From positions 310,001 through 374,000 of the forward strand of contig NZ_JAODOR010000011.1 of NCBI RefSeq assembly GCF_025398275.1: a stretch of 64,000 bases of DNA, read 5' to 3'. The position numbers were made by a program, and so were the translations under genes. The notes below the pieces were generated by a model, which was not told the origin of the DNA, did no database searches, and was given only the letters and a program-made list of their open reading frames with translations. Source of the DNA: Microbacterium memoriense. Its GTDB lineage: Bacteria > Actinomycetota > Actinomycetes > Actinomycetales > Microbacteriaceae. Position 1 is the first letter of the stretch, and every line of letters starts with the position of its first letter. Shown here piece by piece: positions 1-9,493 of this stretch.

Positions 1-3000
1 CTTGTCGAGCTCGGCCTTGAGATCCCAGTGGATCTTGCCCGAGTGCAGGAGCACGCGCGTCACGGCGGATGCGTCCAGCCCGCGATTGTCGTTCAGGACG
101 GGCTCGAAGCGGCCCGTCGCGAAGTCCTCGACGCTGCTGGTCGCGCCACGCAAGCGCAGCATGGCCTTCGGCGTGAAGACGATCAGCGGCCGGCGCGGAC
201 GCGCGTACGCCTGACGACGGAGGAGGTGGAAATACGACGCCGGCGTCGACGGTCGCGCGACGGTCATGTTGTCCTGCGCGCACATCTGCAGGTACCGCTC
301 GATGCGCGCCGACGAGTGGTCCGGGCCCTGGCCTTCATAGCCGTGCGGCAGGAGAAGGACGACACCGGACTGCTGGCCCCACTTCTGCTCGGCTGCTGAG
401 ATGTACTCGTCGATGACGGACTGGGCACCGTTGGCGAAGTCACCGAACTGCGCTTCCCACAGGGTGAGGGTGTCCGGCCGCTCGACCGAGTAGCCGTACT
501 CGAAGGCCATGGCGCCGTATTCGCTGAGGAGCGAGTCGTAGACGTAGAAGCGACCCTGGTTCTGACCGAGGTTGGCCAGCGGGAGCCACTCCTGGCCGTT
601 CGCACGGTCGTGCAGCACCGCGTGACGCTGGACGAACGTGCCACGACGGGCATCCTGACCGGCGAGGCGAACGTTCGTGCCCTCCATCAGGAGCGAACCG
701 AATGCGAGCAGCTCACCGAACGCCCAGTCGACGTTGCCGTTCCGGCTCATGTCGTTGCGCTTGTCGAGCAACTGCTGGAGCTTCGTGTGGACCGTGAAGC
801 CTTCCGGCTTGTTGACGAAGGCGTCACCGATCTGGCGGACGACATCTGCGCCCACTCCGGTGCTCTCGGGCTCGCCGACGGCGAGCTCGATCGGACCCGT
901 CGTCGGTGAGACGATGCCGGTCGCACCGGTCTCGGCGGCGTGCGTCTCGGCGAACGCGATCTCCAGGCGATTCTGGAAGTCCTGCTTCGCGTTCTCGTAT
1001 TCCTCTTCCGTGATATCTCCACGGCCGACGAGCGACTCGGTGTACAGGCGCCTGACCGACCGCTTGGCCTCGATCAGGTTCGTCATGAGCGGCTGCGTCA
1101 TCGAGGGGTCGTCGCCCTCGTTGTGACCGCGGCGGCGGTAGCAGACGAGATCGACGATAACGTCGCGGTGGAATTCCTGGCGGTACCGGAAAGCGAGTTC
1201 GGCGACGCGCGCCACGGCCTCCGGGTCATCGCCGTTGACGTGGAAGATCGGGGCCTGGATGGTCTTGGCGACATCCGTGGCGTAGATCGACGTGCGACCG
1301 TCCTGGGGGAGTGTCGTGAAACCGACCTGGTTGTTGACGATCACGTGCACCGTGCCGCCCGTGCGGTAGCCGCGCAACTGCGACATCTGCAGCGTCTCGA
1401 CCACGACGCCCTGACCGGCGAACGCCGCGTCGCCGTGGACGAGGATCGGCAGCCACGAGAACGAACCGATCGGCATCCGATCCTGCTTCGCGCGGACGAT
1501 GCCTTCCAGCACCCCATCGACGGTCTCGAGGTGGGACGGGTTCGCGGCGAGGTAGATCGGGAGTTCGTGGCCGGCATCCGAGACGAACGTGCCCTCGGTA
1601 CCCAGGTGGTACTTGACGTCACCGGATCCGCTCTTGGAGCCGATGGCGACTGATCCCTCGAACTCACGGAAGATCTGGCTGTAGGTCTTGCCGGCGATGT
1701 TGGTGAGCACGTTCAGGCGACCGCGGTGGGCCATACCGATCGCGGCGCCCTCGAGGTTCGCGCCCGCCGCGCCCTGGAGGATCTCATCCAGCAGCGGGAT
1801 GAGCGACTCGCCACCTTCGAGGCTGAAGCGCTTCTGGCCGACGTACTTCGTCTGCAGGAACGTCTCGAACGCCTCGGCCTGGTTGAGCTTGTCGAGGATG
1901 CGGAGCTGCTCGTCGTGACCGGGCTTCTGGTACTTGACCTCGACGTTGGCCTGGAACCAGGCGCGCTGGCTCGGGTCCTGGATGTGCATGTACTCGATGC
2001 CGATCGTGCGGCAGTAGGAGTCGCGGAGGACACCGAGGATCTCGCGGAGCTTCATCAGCCGCTTGCCGCCGAATCCGCCCGTCACGAACTCGCGGTCGAG
2101 ATCCCAGAACGTCAGTCCGTGGTTCTCGATCTCGAGATCGGGGTGCGTCCGCTGCATGTACTCGAGCGGGTCGATGTCGGCCATCAGGTGGCCTCGCACG
2201 CGGAACGAGTTGATGAGCTCCTGGACCCGCGCGGTCTTGTCGACGCGCTCGGCGATGTCGACGTTGATGTCGCCTGCCCAGCGGATCGGCGCGTACGGGA
2301 TGCGGAGGGCCGCGAAGATGCCCTCGTAGAAGCCGCGGCCACCCGTGAGCAGTTCGTGGACGATCTTGAGGAACTCGCCCGAGCCGGCACCCTGGATGAC
2401 CCGGTGGTCGTAGGTGCTGGTGAGCGTGATGGTCTTTCCGATACCGAGCTCCACGAGCGTCTTCTCGCTCGAGCCCTGGAACTCGGCCGGGTACTCGAGG
2501 GCGCCGGCGCCGACGATGCAGCCCTGCCCCTTCATGAGACGGGGGACCGAGTGCACCGTGCCGATGCCGCCCGGGTTCGTCAGCGAGATCGTGGTTCCCT
2601 GGAAATCGGCGCCCGTCAGCTTGTTGCCCCGGGCGCGCGCGACGAGGTCTTCGTACGACGACAGGAACTCGCTGAACGAGAGCGACTCCGCACGCTTGAT
2701 GCTGGGCACCATGAGCGCGCGCGACCCGTCGGGCTTGGGGAGATCGATCGCGATGCCGAGGTTGATGTGCGCCGGAGCGACGACGGACGGCTTGCCGTCG
2801 ATCTCGGCGTAGGAGACGTTCTGGCTGGGGAACGCCTTGAGCGCTTGGATCAGGGCCCATCCGATGAGGTGCGTGAAGCTGACCTTGCCGCCGCGGGTGC
2901 GACCCATGTGGTTGTTGATCACGATGCGGTTGTCGATCATGAGCTTGGCCGGCACGGTGCGCACGCTCGTCGCGGTCGGAACCGTCAGCGACTCATCCAT

Positions 3001-3420
3001 GTTCGCCGCGAGGGTCTTGGTCATGCCGCGCAGCGGCGTGACGACGTCATCGTCGGCGTCGCGAGCCGGGGCGGGCTCGACCTTCGGCGCCTGGGCGGGG
3101 ACCGGCTGCGGCGACGCGGGGCGTGCCGTGGTGCGGGCCACGGGTGGCGCGCCGATGACGGGGATCGGCGCCGTTACCGGGCGCGGTTCGGCGCTCGCGG
3201 TGGGCGATGCCGCCGGTGCCGACGCGGCCTCAGCGGCCGCGGTCTCGACAGCGGGCTGGTACGCCTCGAGAACGGGCCACCACGCCTTGTCGACCGAATT
3301 GCGGTCCTTCGTGAACTGGTCGTACATTTCGGCGACGAGCCACTCATTGGCCCCGAATTCGCCCTCGCTGGAAGTTCCCACGCCGGTCACCTGACTGGAC
3401 ACGGTTGCGCCTGCTTTCAT
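1..3420 (-). CDS. kgd: Multifunctional 2-oxoglutarate decarboxylase/dehydrogenase (Kgd), 3' end off the window
   Basis: TCA-cycle enzyme that combines a thiamine-diphosphate 2-oxoglutarate decarboxylase/dehydrogenase (E1) with a dihydrolipoyl succinyltransferase-like (E2) domain, as in Mycobacterium Kgd. The 5' end is inside the window and the 3' end runs off the left edge; 1140 residues are visible, against about 1230 in the mycobacterial protein. Domains in order: N-terminal segment (GANEWLVAEMYDQFT near residue 14), an Ala/Pro-rich linker, the E2 acyltransferase domain (about 100-360, with DHRVIQGAGSG near 338), then the E1 part (GMAHRGRLNVL near 560, GDAAFAGQG near 660). The ATG at 3420 gives the family-typical N terminus. 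A -10-like TAACCT lies at 3476-3481 on the minus strand. Identity is secure; regulation is inferred only. Confidence 0.95.
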   Translation of the reverse strand, partial: MKAGATVSSQVTGVGTSSEGEFGANEWLVAEMYDQFTKDRNSVDKAWWPVLEAYQPAVETAAAEAASAPAASPTASAEPRPVTAPIPVIGAPPVARTTARPASPQPVPAQAPKVEPAPARDADDDVVTPLRGMTKTLAANMDESLTVPTATSVRTVPAKLMIDNRIVINNHMGRTRGGKVSFTHLIGWALIQALKAFPSQNVSYAEIDGKPSVVAPAHINLGIAIDLPKPDGSRALMVPSIKRAESLSFSEFLSSYEDLVARARGNKLTGADFQGTTISLTNPGGIGTVHSVPRLMKGQGCIVGAGALEYPAEFQGSSEKTLVELGIGKTITLTSTYDHRVIQGAGSGEFLKIVHELLTGGRGFYEGIFAALRIPYAPIRWAGDINVDIAERVDKTARVQELINSFRVRGHLMADIDPLEYMQRTHPDLEIENHGLTFWDLDREFVTGGFGGKRLMKLREILGVLRDSYCRTIGIEYMHIQDPSQRAWFQANVEVKYQKPGHDEQLRILDKLNQAEAFETFLQTKYVGQKRFSLEGGESLIPLLDEILQGAAGANLEGAAIGMAHRGRLNVLTNIAGKTYSQIFREFEGSVAIGSKSGSGDVKYHLGTEGTFVSDAGHELPIYLAANPSHLETVDGVLEGIVRAKQDRMPIGSFSWLPILVHGDAAFAGQGVVVETLQMSQLRGYRTGGTVHVIVNNQVGFTTLPQDGRTSIYATDVAKTIQAPIFHVNGDDPEAVARVAELAFRYRQEFHRDVIVDLVCYRRRGHNEGDDPSMTQPLMTNLIEAKRSVRRLYTESLVGRGDITEEEYENAKQDFQNRLEIAFAETHAAETGATGIVSPTTGPIELAVGEPESTGVGADVVRQIGDAFVNKPEGFTVHTKLQQLLDKRNDMSRNGNVDWAFGELLAFGSLLMEGTNVRLAGQDARRGTFVQRHAVLHDRANGQEWLPLANLGQNQGRFYVYDSLLSEYGAMAFEYGYSVERPDTLTLWEAQFGDFANGAQSVIDEYISAAEQKWGQQSGVVLLLPHGYEGQGPDHSSARIERYLQMCAQDNMTVARPSTPASYFHLLRRQAYARPRRPLIVFTPKAMLRLRGATSSVEDFATGRFEPVLNDNRGLDASAVTRVLLHSGKIHWDLKAELDK

Positions 3421-3532
3421 CGATGAAGTTCAGATCGTGCGGAACCGTTGCCAGCCCTCGCGCACACAGCTATCAAGGTTAGCCCAGGAATCCGGCCGCT
3501 ACCTCGGTTCGAACCCCGGGTAGCGTGAAGAC

Positions 3533-4990
3533 ATGCAGTTCTCCGGCCCGCAGCCCACCGTCGATCTGACCTACTCGGACGTCTTCCTCGTCCCCCGACG
3601 GTCGGAGGTCACCAGCCGCCTCGAGGTCGATCTGTCACCTCGGGACGGCACGACCGCGACGATCCCGCTCGTGGCCAGCAACATGAACTCCGTCACCGGT
3701 CCCCGTCTGGCGGCGGCGCTCGCCCGCCGTGGCGGGCTCGCCGTACTCCCTCAGGACATGCCCCTGCAGGAGATCGACGCGGCGATCCGCTGGGTCAAGG
3801 ACCAGCCGGCGCAGTGGGACACCCCGATCGTCCTCGGCCCCGACGCGACCGTCGCCGAGGCCGCGGCGCTCCTCCCGGCCACGGAGGGTCACGGCATCGT
3901 CGTCGCTTCGGCGCGTGGTCCGCGTATCCATGTCGACGACGTGTTCGGGATCGTGCCGGCGACCTGCCTGGCGACCGCGCTGCCGGACGCGCGTCTGGGA
4001 GACATCGTGCGCGGGCGGACGGCATCCATCGATGCGGACGATGTCGACGACGCGCGGCACGCATTCGACCTCATCGTCGCCGCCGAGGCGGAAACCGTGT
4101 GCGTCCTGCATCACGGCTTCCTCGTGGGCACCCTCTCGCGCCGCACCGCGCTGCGTTCGACCCTCTATCAACCGGCCGTGGATGCCGACGGGCGACTGAT
4201 CGTCGCGGCCGCAGTCGGGATCAACGGCGACGTCGCCGCCACAGCGCGTGCGCTCGCATCGGCGGGTGTCGACGTGCTCGTGGTCGATACTGCTCACGGG
4301 CATCAGGAAGGGATGCTGCGCGCGCTGCGCACCGTGGCCGACCTCGATCTCGGCATTCCGATCGCGGCGGGCAACATCGTCACGGCGGAAGGCGCGCGCG
4401 ACCTCGTCGGCGCCGGCGCGACGATCCTCAAGGTCGGCGTCGGGCCGGGCGCGATGTGCACGACACGCATGATGACCGCGGTCGGTCGCCCGCAGTTCTC
4501 CGCCGTGCTCGAAACGGCGCAGGCTGCCGCGGAACTCGGTGCGCACGTCTGGGCCGACGGCGGCGTCCGCTACCCCCGCGACGTGGCGTTGGCGCTCGCG
4601 GCGGGCGCGGCATCCGTCATGATCGGCTCGTGGTTCGCGGGCACGATCGAAGCGCCCGGCCACCTGCAGACCGACGCGGAAGGTCGGGTCTACAAGGAAT
4701 CGTGGGGGATGGCGTCGACCAAGGCCGTGCTCGGCCGCTTCGGCCGCCTCGACCCCTACGAGCGGGCACGCAAGGAACTCTTCGCGGAAGGGATCTCGTC
4801 GTCGAAGATCTACCTCGACCCGCTCCGCCCCTCCGTCGAGGACCTGCTCGACATGATCACCTCCGGGGTGCGGTCCTCGTTCACGTACGCGGGCGCCGCG
4901 ACGGTGGCCGAGTTCCACGATCGCGCGACCGTCGGTCTGCAGTCGGCTGCCGGTTACGAAGAAGGCAAAGCACTGCCGGTCAGCTGGTAG
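3533..4990 (+). CDS. guaB1: GuaB1-family IMP dehydrogenase-related protein (probable GMP reductase)
   Basis: Member of the IMPDH/GMPR family, 485 residues. Family knowledge: mycobacterial GuaB1 was shown to be a CBS-domain GMP reductase (GMP to IMP, purine salvage) rather than a true IMP dehydrogenase. Visible are the N-terminal barrel (DLTYSDVFLVPRRSEV, then VASNMNSVTGPRLAAALARR), a central CBS-like insert (about 90-205) and the catalytic loop GVGPGAMCTTRM with Cys309. The ATG at 3533 is only 6 nt downstream of TAGCGT (3521-3526), a -10 hexamer in leaderless position. It is divergent from kgd with a 112-bp gap. The choice between GMP reductase and IMP dehydrogenase rests on family resemblance. 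Confidence 0.88.
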   Translation: MQFSGPQPTVDLTYSDVFLVPRRSEVTSRLEVDLSPRDGTTATIPLVASNMNSVTGPRLAAALARRGGLAVLPQDMPLQEIDAAIRWVKDQPAQWDTPIVLGPDATVAEAAALLPATEGHGIVVASARGPRIHVDDVFGIVPATCLATALPDARLGDIVRGRTASIDADDVDDARHAFDLIVAAEAETVCVLHHGFLVGTLSRRTALRSTLYQPAVDADGRLIVAAAVGINGDVAATARALASAGVDVLVVDTAHGHQEGMLRALRTVADLDLGIPIAAGNIVTAEGARDLVGAGATILKVGVGPGAMCTTRMMTAVGRPQFSAVLETAQAAAELGAHVWADGGVRYPRDVALALAAGAASVMIGSWFAGTIEAPGHLQTDAEGRVYKESWGMASTKAVLGRFGRLDPYERARKELFAEGISSSKIYLDPLRPSVEDLLDMITSGVRSSFTYAGAATVAEFHDRATVGLQSAAGYEEGKALPVSW

Positions 4991-5100
4991 CCCGCGGACG
5001 GAGCGCGAGATCCGTGCCGTAGAATTGTCGGCATAATGGACGACCCTCCCAGTAGACGCTCGCCCCACCGACCCTTCCCCTGCACGATCGGGGGTGATGC

Positions 5101-6432
5101 GTGATGGATTACGTCATGTTGGGCGTGGGGCTGCTCCTGACAATCGGCACCGGACTCTTCGTCGCCAGCGAATTCGCGCTCGTGAACCTCGATCGTGCCG
5201 ATCTCGAGGCTCGCAGGAATGCCGGTGAGTCCCGCCTGTCGATGACGATCTCGGCGTTACGCATCACCTCGACGCACCTCTCGAGTGCGCAATTGGGCAT
5301 CACGCTCACGACGCTTCTCACCGGATACACAATGGAACCGGCGATCTCGAACCTGCTGCGCCCCGTGCTCACGGGGTGGGGGATGACGGAGGCTGTGGTG
5401 AGCCCGATCGCGACAGTGGTCGCGATCACGGTCGCCACGATCTTCTCGATGATCCTGGGCGAGCTCGTTCCGAAGAATCTGGCGCTGGCGGTTCCGCGGC
5501 AGACCGCGAAGATCGTCATGCCGTTCCAGGTCGCCTTCACGACGGTGTTCAAGCCCGCGATCATCGTCCTCAACGGCAGTGCCAACGGCGTGCTCCGCAG
5601 CATGGGTGTCGAGCCCAAGGAGGAACTCTCCGGCGCCCGGACCGCGGAAGAGCTCTCGAGTCTCGTGCGCCGTTCGGCGAGCGCCGGCGTGCTCGAGGAG
5701 GACACGGCATCCCTGCTCGACCGCACGCTGACTTTCGCGCGTCTGACAACGGCGGACGTGATGACCCCGCGCCCGAGCGTGCACGCGGTCGCCGCCGGCG
5801 ACAGTGTGGAAGACGTCATCCAACTCGCCCGTCGGACCGGACACAGCCGCTTCCCGGTCTACGGAGACTCGATGGACGACATCACGGGGATCGTCCACCT
5901 CAAGCAGGCCATCAGTGTTCCGCGCAACCGCCGTGCCGACGTGCCGGCCGCCGCAATCGCGGAAGAACCGCTGCGCGTTCCCGAGGCCGTGCACCTGGAT
6001 GCCGTCATGTCCGAGCTTCGCGCTCGCGGCTATCAGATGGCCATCGTCGTCGACGAATACGGCGGTACGGCCGGCGTCGTCACTCTGGAGGACCTCGTCG
6101 AGGAGATCGTCGGAGAGGTGCTCGACGAGCACGACCGCAACCGTGCCGGCATCGTCCGCACCGCCGACGGCGTCGTCTTCCCCGGCGATCTGCGGCCGGA
6201 CGAGCTGCGTGACCGCACCGGCATCCGCGTCCCGGAGGGCGATGTGTACGACACGGTCGGCGGCTTCGTGATGTCGACTCTGGAGCGCATTCCCCTCGTC
6301 GGTGACGTCATCGAGATCGACGACGGCACGCTCACCGTGCAGCGGCTGGATGGGCGGCGTGTGGATCGCGTGAAGTTCGTGGCTGCCGCCCTGCCGGACG
6401 GCGCGGACGACGAAGGGGGTGCGGGACGATGA
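5101..6432 (+). CDS. CNNM/CorC-type hemolysin-family transporter with CBS pair (first of two)
   Basis: Membrane protein of about 440 residues built from an N-terminal DUF21/CNNM transmembrane domain (about 1-200, with helices near 5-25, 60-85 and 95-130 and the conserved GELVPKNLALAVP stretch), a cytosolic CBS pair (VMTPRPSVHAV near 221, VVDEYGGTAGVVTLED near 317) and a C-terminal CorC_HlyC domain. The family is linked to Mg2+/Co2+ export; 'hemolysin' is a historical name. Two adjacent starts exist, GTG 5101 and ATG 5104; GGGGG at 5090-5094 precedes both. The next gene overlaps by 4 bp (ATGA), so the two paralogues are translationally coupled and may form a heteromer. The ion is not readable from sequence. 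Confidence 0.88.
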   Translation: MMDYVMLGVGLLLTIGTGLFVASEFALVNLDRADLEARRNAGESRLSMTISALRITSTHLSSAQLGITLTTLLTGYTMEPAISNLLRPVLTGWGMTEAVVSPIATVVAITVATIFSMILGELVPKNLALAVPRQTAKIVMPFQVAFTTVFKPAIIVLNGSANGVLRSMGVEPKEELSGARTAEELSSLVRRSASAGVLEEDTASLLDRTLTFARLTTADVMTPRPSVHAVAAGDSVEDVIQLARRTGHSRFPVYGDSMDDITGIVHLKQAISVPRNRRADVPAAAIAEEPLRVPEAVHLDAVMSELRARGYQMAIVVDEYGGTAGVVTLEDLVEEIVGEVLDEHDRNRAGIVRTADGVVFPGDLRPDELRDRTGIRVPEGDVYDTVGGFVMSTLERIPLVGDVIEIDDGTLTVQRLDGRRVDRVKFVAAALPDGADDEGGAGR

Positions 6433-7496
6433 ACGATTGGGCAGGAATTGCGTGGCTCGTCGTGCTGCTGGCCTTCAACGCGTTTTTCGTCGGCGCCGAG
6501 TTCGCGGTGATCTCTGCGCGGCGTTCGCAGATCGAACCCCTCGTGGAGAAGGGATCCCGCGGCGCGAAAACGGCGCTGTGGGCCATGGAGCACGCGACGC
6601 TCATGCTCGCGACGTGTCAGCTCGGTATCACGATCTGTTCGCTGCTGATCCTGAACGTGTCCGAGCCCGCGATCCACCACCTGCTGGAGGGCCCGCTCGG
6701 TCTCACCGGCTGGAGCGAACCCGTGATCGGCGGTGTCGCGTTCGCGATCGCCCTGGTGCTCGTTTCCTACCTGCACGTCGTGTTCGGCGAGATGATCCCG
6801 AAGAACCTCGCCTTCTCGATGCCCGACCGGGCCGTGCTGCTGCTGGCCACCCCGCTCCTGTGGGTGTCGAAGCTGTTCCACCCGGTGATCGTGGTGCTCA
6901 ACTGGGTCGCGAACCATATCGTGCGTCTCGTCGGCGTCGAGCCGAAGGATGAAGCGGCTTCGACGTTCACTCTCGACGAGGTGGCCACGATCGTGAACCA
7001 GTCCCGCATCGAAGGTGTCCTCAACGACGCCTCCGGTGCCGTGGCGGCAGCGGTCGAGTTCACCGACAAGAAGGCCCGCGACATCGCGGTGCCCCTGTCG
7101 GAACTGGTGACGCTGCCCGAAAGCACGACGCCGGACGATGTCGAGCGTGCGGTGGCCAAGCACGGCTTCTCGCGCTACGTGATCGTCGATGTCGAGGGTG
7201 CCCCGGTGGGCTACGTGCACCTGAAGGACATCCTCCGCGACGCCGAACGACCCGATGGGGCCGAACGCGCGAACGCGCCCATCAAGCCGAAGCGGATTCA
7301 CCATATGGTGCCCGTGGGCGAGCAGACCGATCTCGAGGATGCGCTCGCACTCATGCGTCGCTCCAGCCGACACCTCGCTCAGGTACGCGGGACGGACGGC
7401 GCGGTCACCGCGGTGCTGTTCCTGGAGGACATCATCGAAGAGCTCGTCGGTGAGGTCCACGACGCGACCAGGCGCGGTCACCACTTCGGCAGATAG
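6429..7496 (+). CDS. CNNM/CorC-type hemolysin-family transporter (second of two)
   Basis: Shorter paralogue (355 residues) of the preceding gene: N-terminal DUF21 transmembrane domain (start NDWAGIAWLVVLLAFNAFF, then HVVFGEMIPKNLAFSMPDR near 120) and a CBS pair (IAVPLSELVTLP near 220; AVLFLEDIIEELVGEVHDA near 325). It ends after the CBS region and lacks the C-terminal CorC_HlyC domain of its neighbour, which is common for the second gene of such pairs. ATG 6429 overlaps the upstream stop (ATGA). The operon ends at a strong hairpin right after the stop (7496-7546). Likely a divalent metal efflux component; substrate unknown. Confidence 0.85.
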   Translation: MNDWAGIAWLVVLLAFNAFFVGAEFAVISARRSQIEPLVEKGSRGAKTALWAMEHATLMLATCQLGITICSLLILNVSEPAIHHLLEGPLGLTGWSEPVIGGVAFAIALVLVSYLHVVFGEMIPKNLAFSMPDRAVLLLATPLLWVSKLFHPVIVVLNWVANHIVRLVGVEPKDEAASTFTLDEVATIVNQSRIEGVLNDASGAVAAAVEFTDKKARDIAVPLSELVTLPESTTPDDVERAVAKHGFSRYVIVDVEGAPVGYVHLKDILRDAERPDGAERANAPIKPKRIHHMVPVGEQTDLEDALALMRRSSRHLAQVRGTDGAVTAVLFLEDIIEELVGEVHDATRRGHHFGR

Positions 7497-7546
7497 GTGA
7501 CCCGATCTGCCCGGCCGCCGCTGCGGACCGGGCAGATCGCGTCACC
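7496..7546. terminator. Bidirectional stem-loop terminator between convergent genes
   Basis: Inverted repeat: outer arms GGTGAC (7496-7501) and GTCACC (7541-7546), inner arms CGATCTGCCCGG (7503-7514) and CCGGGCAGATCG (7528-7539), 13-nt loop. It separates the plus-strand CNNM operon from the minus-strand oxidoreductase and can serve both. No clear U tract, as is usual in high-GC actinobacteria. Confidence 0.75.
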
Positions 7547-7550
7547 GCGC

Positions 7551-8624
7551 TCAGATGCGCGGCCGAGCCCGGACGTACTGAGGCGGCCAGGGTGCCGCCG
7601 CCGGCTCGCCGAGCTCGGTCGCGGCGCGCAGAGCGAAGTGCGGATCGCGCAGCCATTCGCGGCCGGCGAGGATGATGTCCGCGTCGCCCGCGGTGAGGAT
7701 CTGCTCGGCCTGCGGACCGGAGGTGATTTCGCCCACGGCGCTCACCGGCAAGCCGGTGGCCCGGCGCACCTCGGCGGCGAGTGCGACCTGATAGCCCGGA
7801 CCGGTCGTGATGCTCTGGTGCGCGACCAAGCCTCCGGATGAGATGTCGAAGAAGTCTGCACCGCGTGCCGCGGCCCACGTCGCCACGGTCGCCGTCTGAG
7901 CGCTGTCCCAGCCACCCTCGGCCCCATCGGTGCCGGAGAAGCGCACGAGGATCGCTGCGTCCGGTGCAGCCGAGCGGACCGCATCGACGACCCGCAGCAG
8001 CAGGCGAGCGCGGTTCTCGAGCGTGCCGCCGTACGCGTCCGTGCGCTGGTTCGACAGGGGCGAGAGGAACTGGTGCAGCAGGTATCCGTGCGCGGCGTGG
8101 AGTTCGAGGATCTCGAACCCCGCGGCGACCGAGCGGGTCGCCGCGGCGCCGAAGGCAGCCACGATCCTGTCGATCCCCGCCTCGTCGAGGGCGGTGGGCT
8201 CGGCATATCCCTCGAAGGCGATCGCCGACGGAGCAACCGTCTGCCATCCGCCGTCGGCGGCCGGAACCGATCCTCGGGCGCCGGTGAAGGGCGACCACGT
8301 CGAGGCCTTCCGTCCCGCGTGGGCGAGTTGGATGCCGGGGATCGCGCCGCGCGAGCGGATCGCCGCGACGATCGGGGCCCACGCATCCCGCTGGGCATCG
8401 GTCCAGATCCCCACGTCCTCGGGGGATATGCGCCCTTCGGGAAGCACCGCGGTGGCTTCGGAGATGACGGCGCCGGCGCCGCCCGCAGCGAACTGCGCAA
8501 GGTGCACGTGATGCCAGTCGTTCGGCATCCCCCGGGTCGCGGAATACTGACACATCGGCGCGACCCACAGACGGTTGCGGACGGTGCGTCCGGCCAGATC
8601 GTACGGGCTCAGCAGCAGGCTCAT
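7551..8624 (-). CDS. NADH:flavin oxidoreductase, old yellow enzyme family (YqjM/NamA-like)
   Basis: FMN-dependent ene-reductase of the old yellow enzyme family, 357 residues from ATG 8624. Visible family features: LLSPYDLAGRTVRNRLWVAPMCQYSA at the N terminus (split here by its key residues, with the Cys of APMCQYSA typical of the YqjM class), WHHVHLAQFAAGGAGAVISE, the active-site stretch IQLAHAGRKAS near residue 100, and ELHAAHGYLLHQFLSP near 180. It reduces activated C=C bonds of enones or nitro compounds with NAD(P)H; the physiological substrate is unknown. An upstream extension of the frame to 8831 overlaps nnrD and lacks family similarity, so it was rejected. Divergent to nnrD with 34 bp between starts. 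Confidence 0.88.
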   Translation of the reverse strand: MSLLLSPYDLAGRTVRNRLWVAPMCQYSATRGMPNDWHHVHLAQFAAGGAGAVISEATAVLPEGRISPEDVGIWTDAQRDAWAPIVAAIRSRGAIPGIQLAHAGRKASTWSPFTGARGSVPAADGGWQTVAPSAIAFEGYAEPTALDEAGIDRIVAAFGAAATRSVAAGFEILELHAAHGYLLHQFLSPLSNQRTDAYGGTLENRARLLLRVVDAVRSAAPDAAILVRFSGTDGAEGGWDSAQTATVATWAAARGADFFDISSGGLVAHQSITTGPGYQVALAAEVRRATGLPVSAVGEITSGPQAEQILTAGDADIILAGREWLRDPHFALRAATELGEPAAAPWPPQYVRARPRI

Positions 8625-8658
8625 CGTGTGCTCCGGTTCGGATCGGTAGGGTGGCGCC

Positions 8659-9468
8659 ATGACCGTGGGCACCGAGTGGACGCAGGCAGATGTCGCCGCG
8701 CTCCTGCGAGAGCCAACCGACGGCGACGACAAGTATTCCCGAGGGGTCGTGGGCCTGCGGACAGGCTCGGCACGGTACCCGGGAGCCGCCGTGCTGGGGG
8801 TGGAGGCGGCCTGGCGTGCCGGTGCGGGCATGGTCCGCTACCTCGGACCCGCCTGCGACCTCGTGCTCCACCGGCGCCCCGAGACCGTCACGGTCGACGG
8901 TCGTGTGCAGGCCTGGGTGATCGGTTCGGGGATGGATGCCGCCCACCGGAGCGCGGAGGAGACATCGGCGCTGGAGGCTGTGCTCGCCGGGCAGGTGCCC
9001 GTCGTCGTGGATGCCGGCGCGCTCGACCTCGTGGGTCGCGCACCGGTGCCGCGCGTCCTCACCCCTCATGATCGCGAACACGCAGCGCTCCGCGCCCGCC
9101 TCGGCCTCCCCGAACGCACCGATCGCGCCGAGGCTGCCCGCGACACCGCCGCCCACCTGGGTGTCGTTGTGCTCCTCAAGGGCGCGACGACAATCATCAC
9201 CGCCCCGGACGGCATGCAACGCACGGTGACGACCGGGGTGCCGTGGCTCTCGACCGCGGGGACCGGTGATGTCCTGGCCGGGATCCTCGGCGCGCTGCTG
9301 GCCGCCGGCGGCGACCCGTTCGCGTCCGCGGCGAGTGCTGCCTGGCTGCACGGCCGCGCGGGAGCGGCAGCGTCGGCGGCGCACGGCGGTGGTCCCCTGG
9401 TCGCGCTCGACGTCGCGGAAGCCGCGGCATCCGTCATCGGGGGAGTGCTCGCGTTCCGTCGGAGGTGA
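8659..9468 (+). CDS. nnrD: ADP-dependent NAD(P)H-hydrate dehydratase
   Basis: Metabolite repair enzyme (269 residues, carbohydrate-kinase-like fold) that dehydrates S-NAD(P)HX back to NAD(P)H using ADP. Diagnostic stretches: KYSRGVVGLRTGSARYPGAA near 25, VLTPHDREHAALRARLG near 134 and WLSTAGTGDVLAGILGALLA near 195, with the catalytic Asp of GTGD. The epimerase domain (NnrE) found fused in many bacteria is absent, so it must be encoded elsewhere or be missing. TAGGGT at 8647-8652 ends 6 nt before ATG 8659, which suggests a leaderless mRNA. Confidence 0.9.
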   Translation: MTVGTEWTQADVAALLREPTDGDDKYSRGVVGLRTGSARYPGAAVLGVEAAWRAGAGMVRYLGPACDLVLHRRPETVTVDGRVQAWVIGSGMDAAHRSAEETSALEAVLAGQVPVVVDAGALDLVGRAPVPRVLTPHDREHAALRARLGLPERTDRAEAARDTAAHLGVVVLLKGATTIITAPDGMQRTVTTGVPWLSTAGTGDVLAGILGALLAAGGDPFASAASAAWLHGRAGAAASAAHGGGPLVALDVAEAAASVIGGVLAFRRR

Positions 9469-9493
9469 GCGGGGCGCTCCCTAGGATGGGAGC

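Noticed and set aside
1726..3426. Long plus-strand open frame of 566 codons opposite kgd
   Set aside because: Antisense shadow of a strongly coding GC-rich gene; composition is low-complexity Arg/Asp/Val and no family signature is seen.
3474..3492. Possible iron box upstream of kgd (AGGTTAG half-site)
   Set aside because: Only one half matches; the second half is not recognisable, and the motif coincides with the kgd -10 region.
3502..3520. T-arm-like string (GGTTCGAACCCC) suggesting a tRNA
   Set aside because: The T stem does not pair fully and no D arm, anticodon arm or acceptor stem surrounds it.
3635..5068. Long minus-strand open frame opposite guaB1
   Set aside because: Antisense shadow; the plus strand encodes a clear GuaB1 with intact catalytic loop.
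4991..5100. Mg2+ (M-box) or c-di-AMP riboswitch before the CNNM operon
   Set aside because: The 110-bp gap is too short and lacks the conserved elements of either class.
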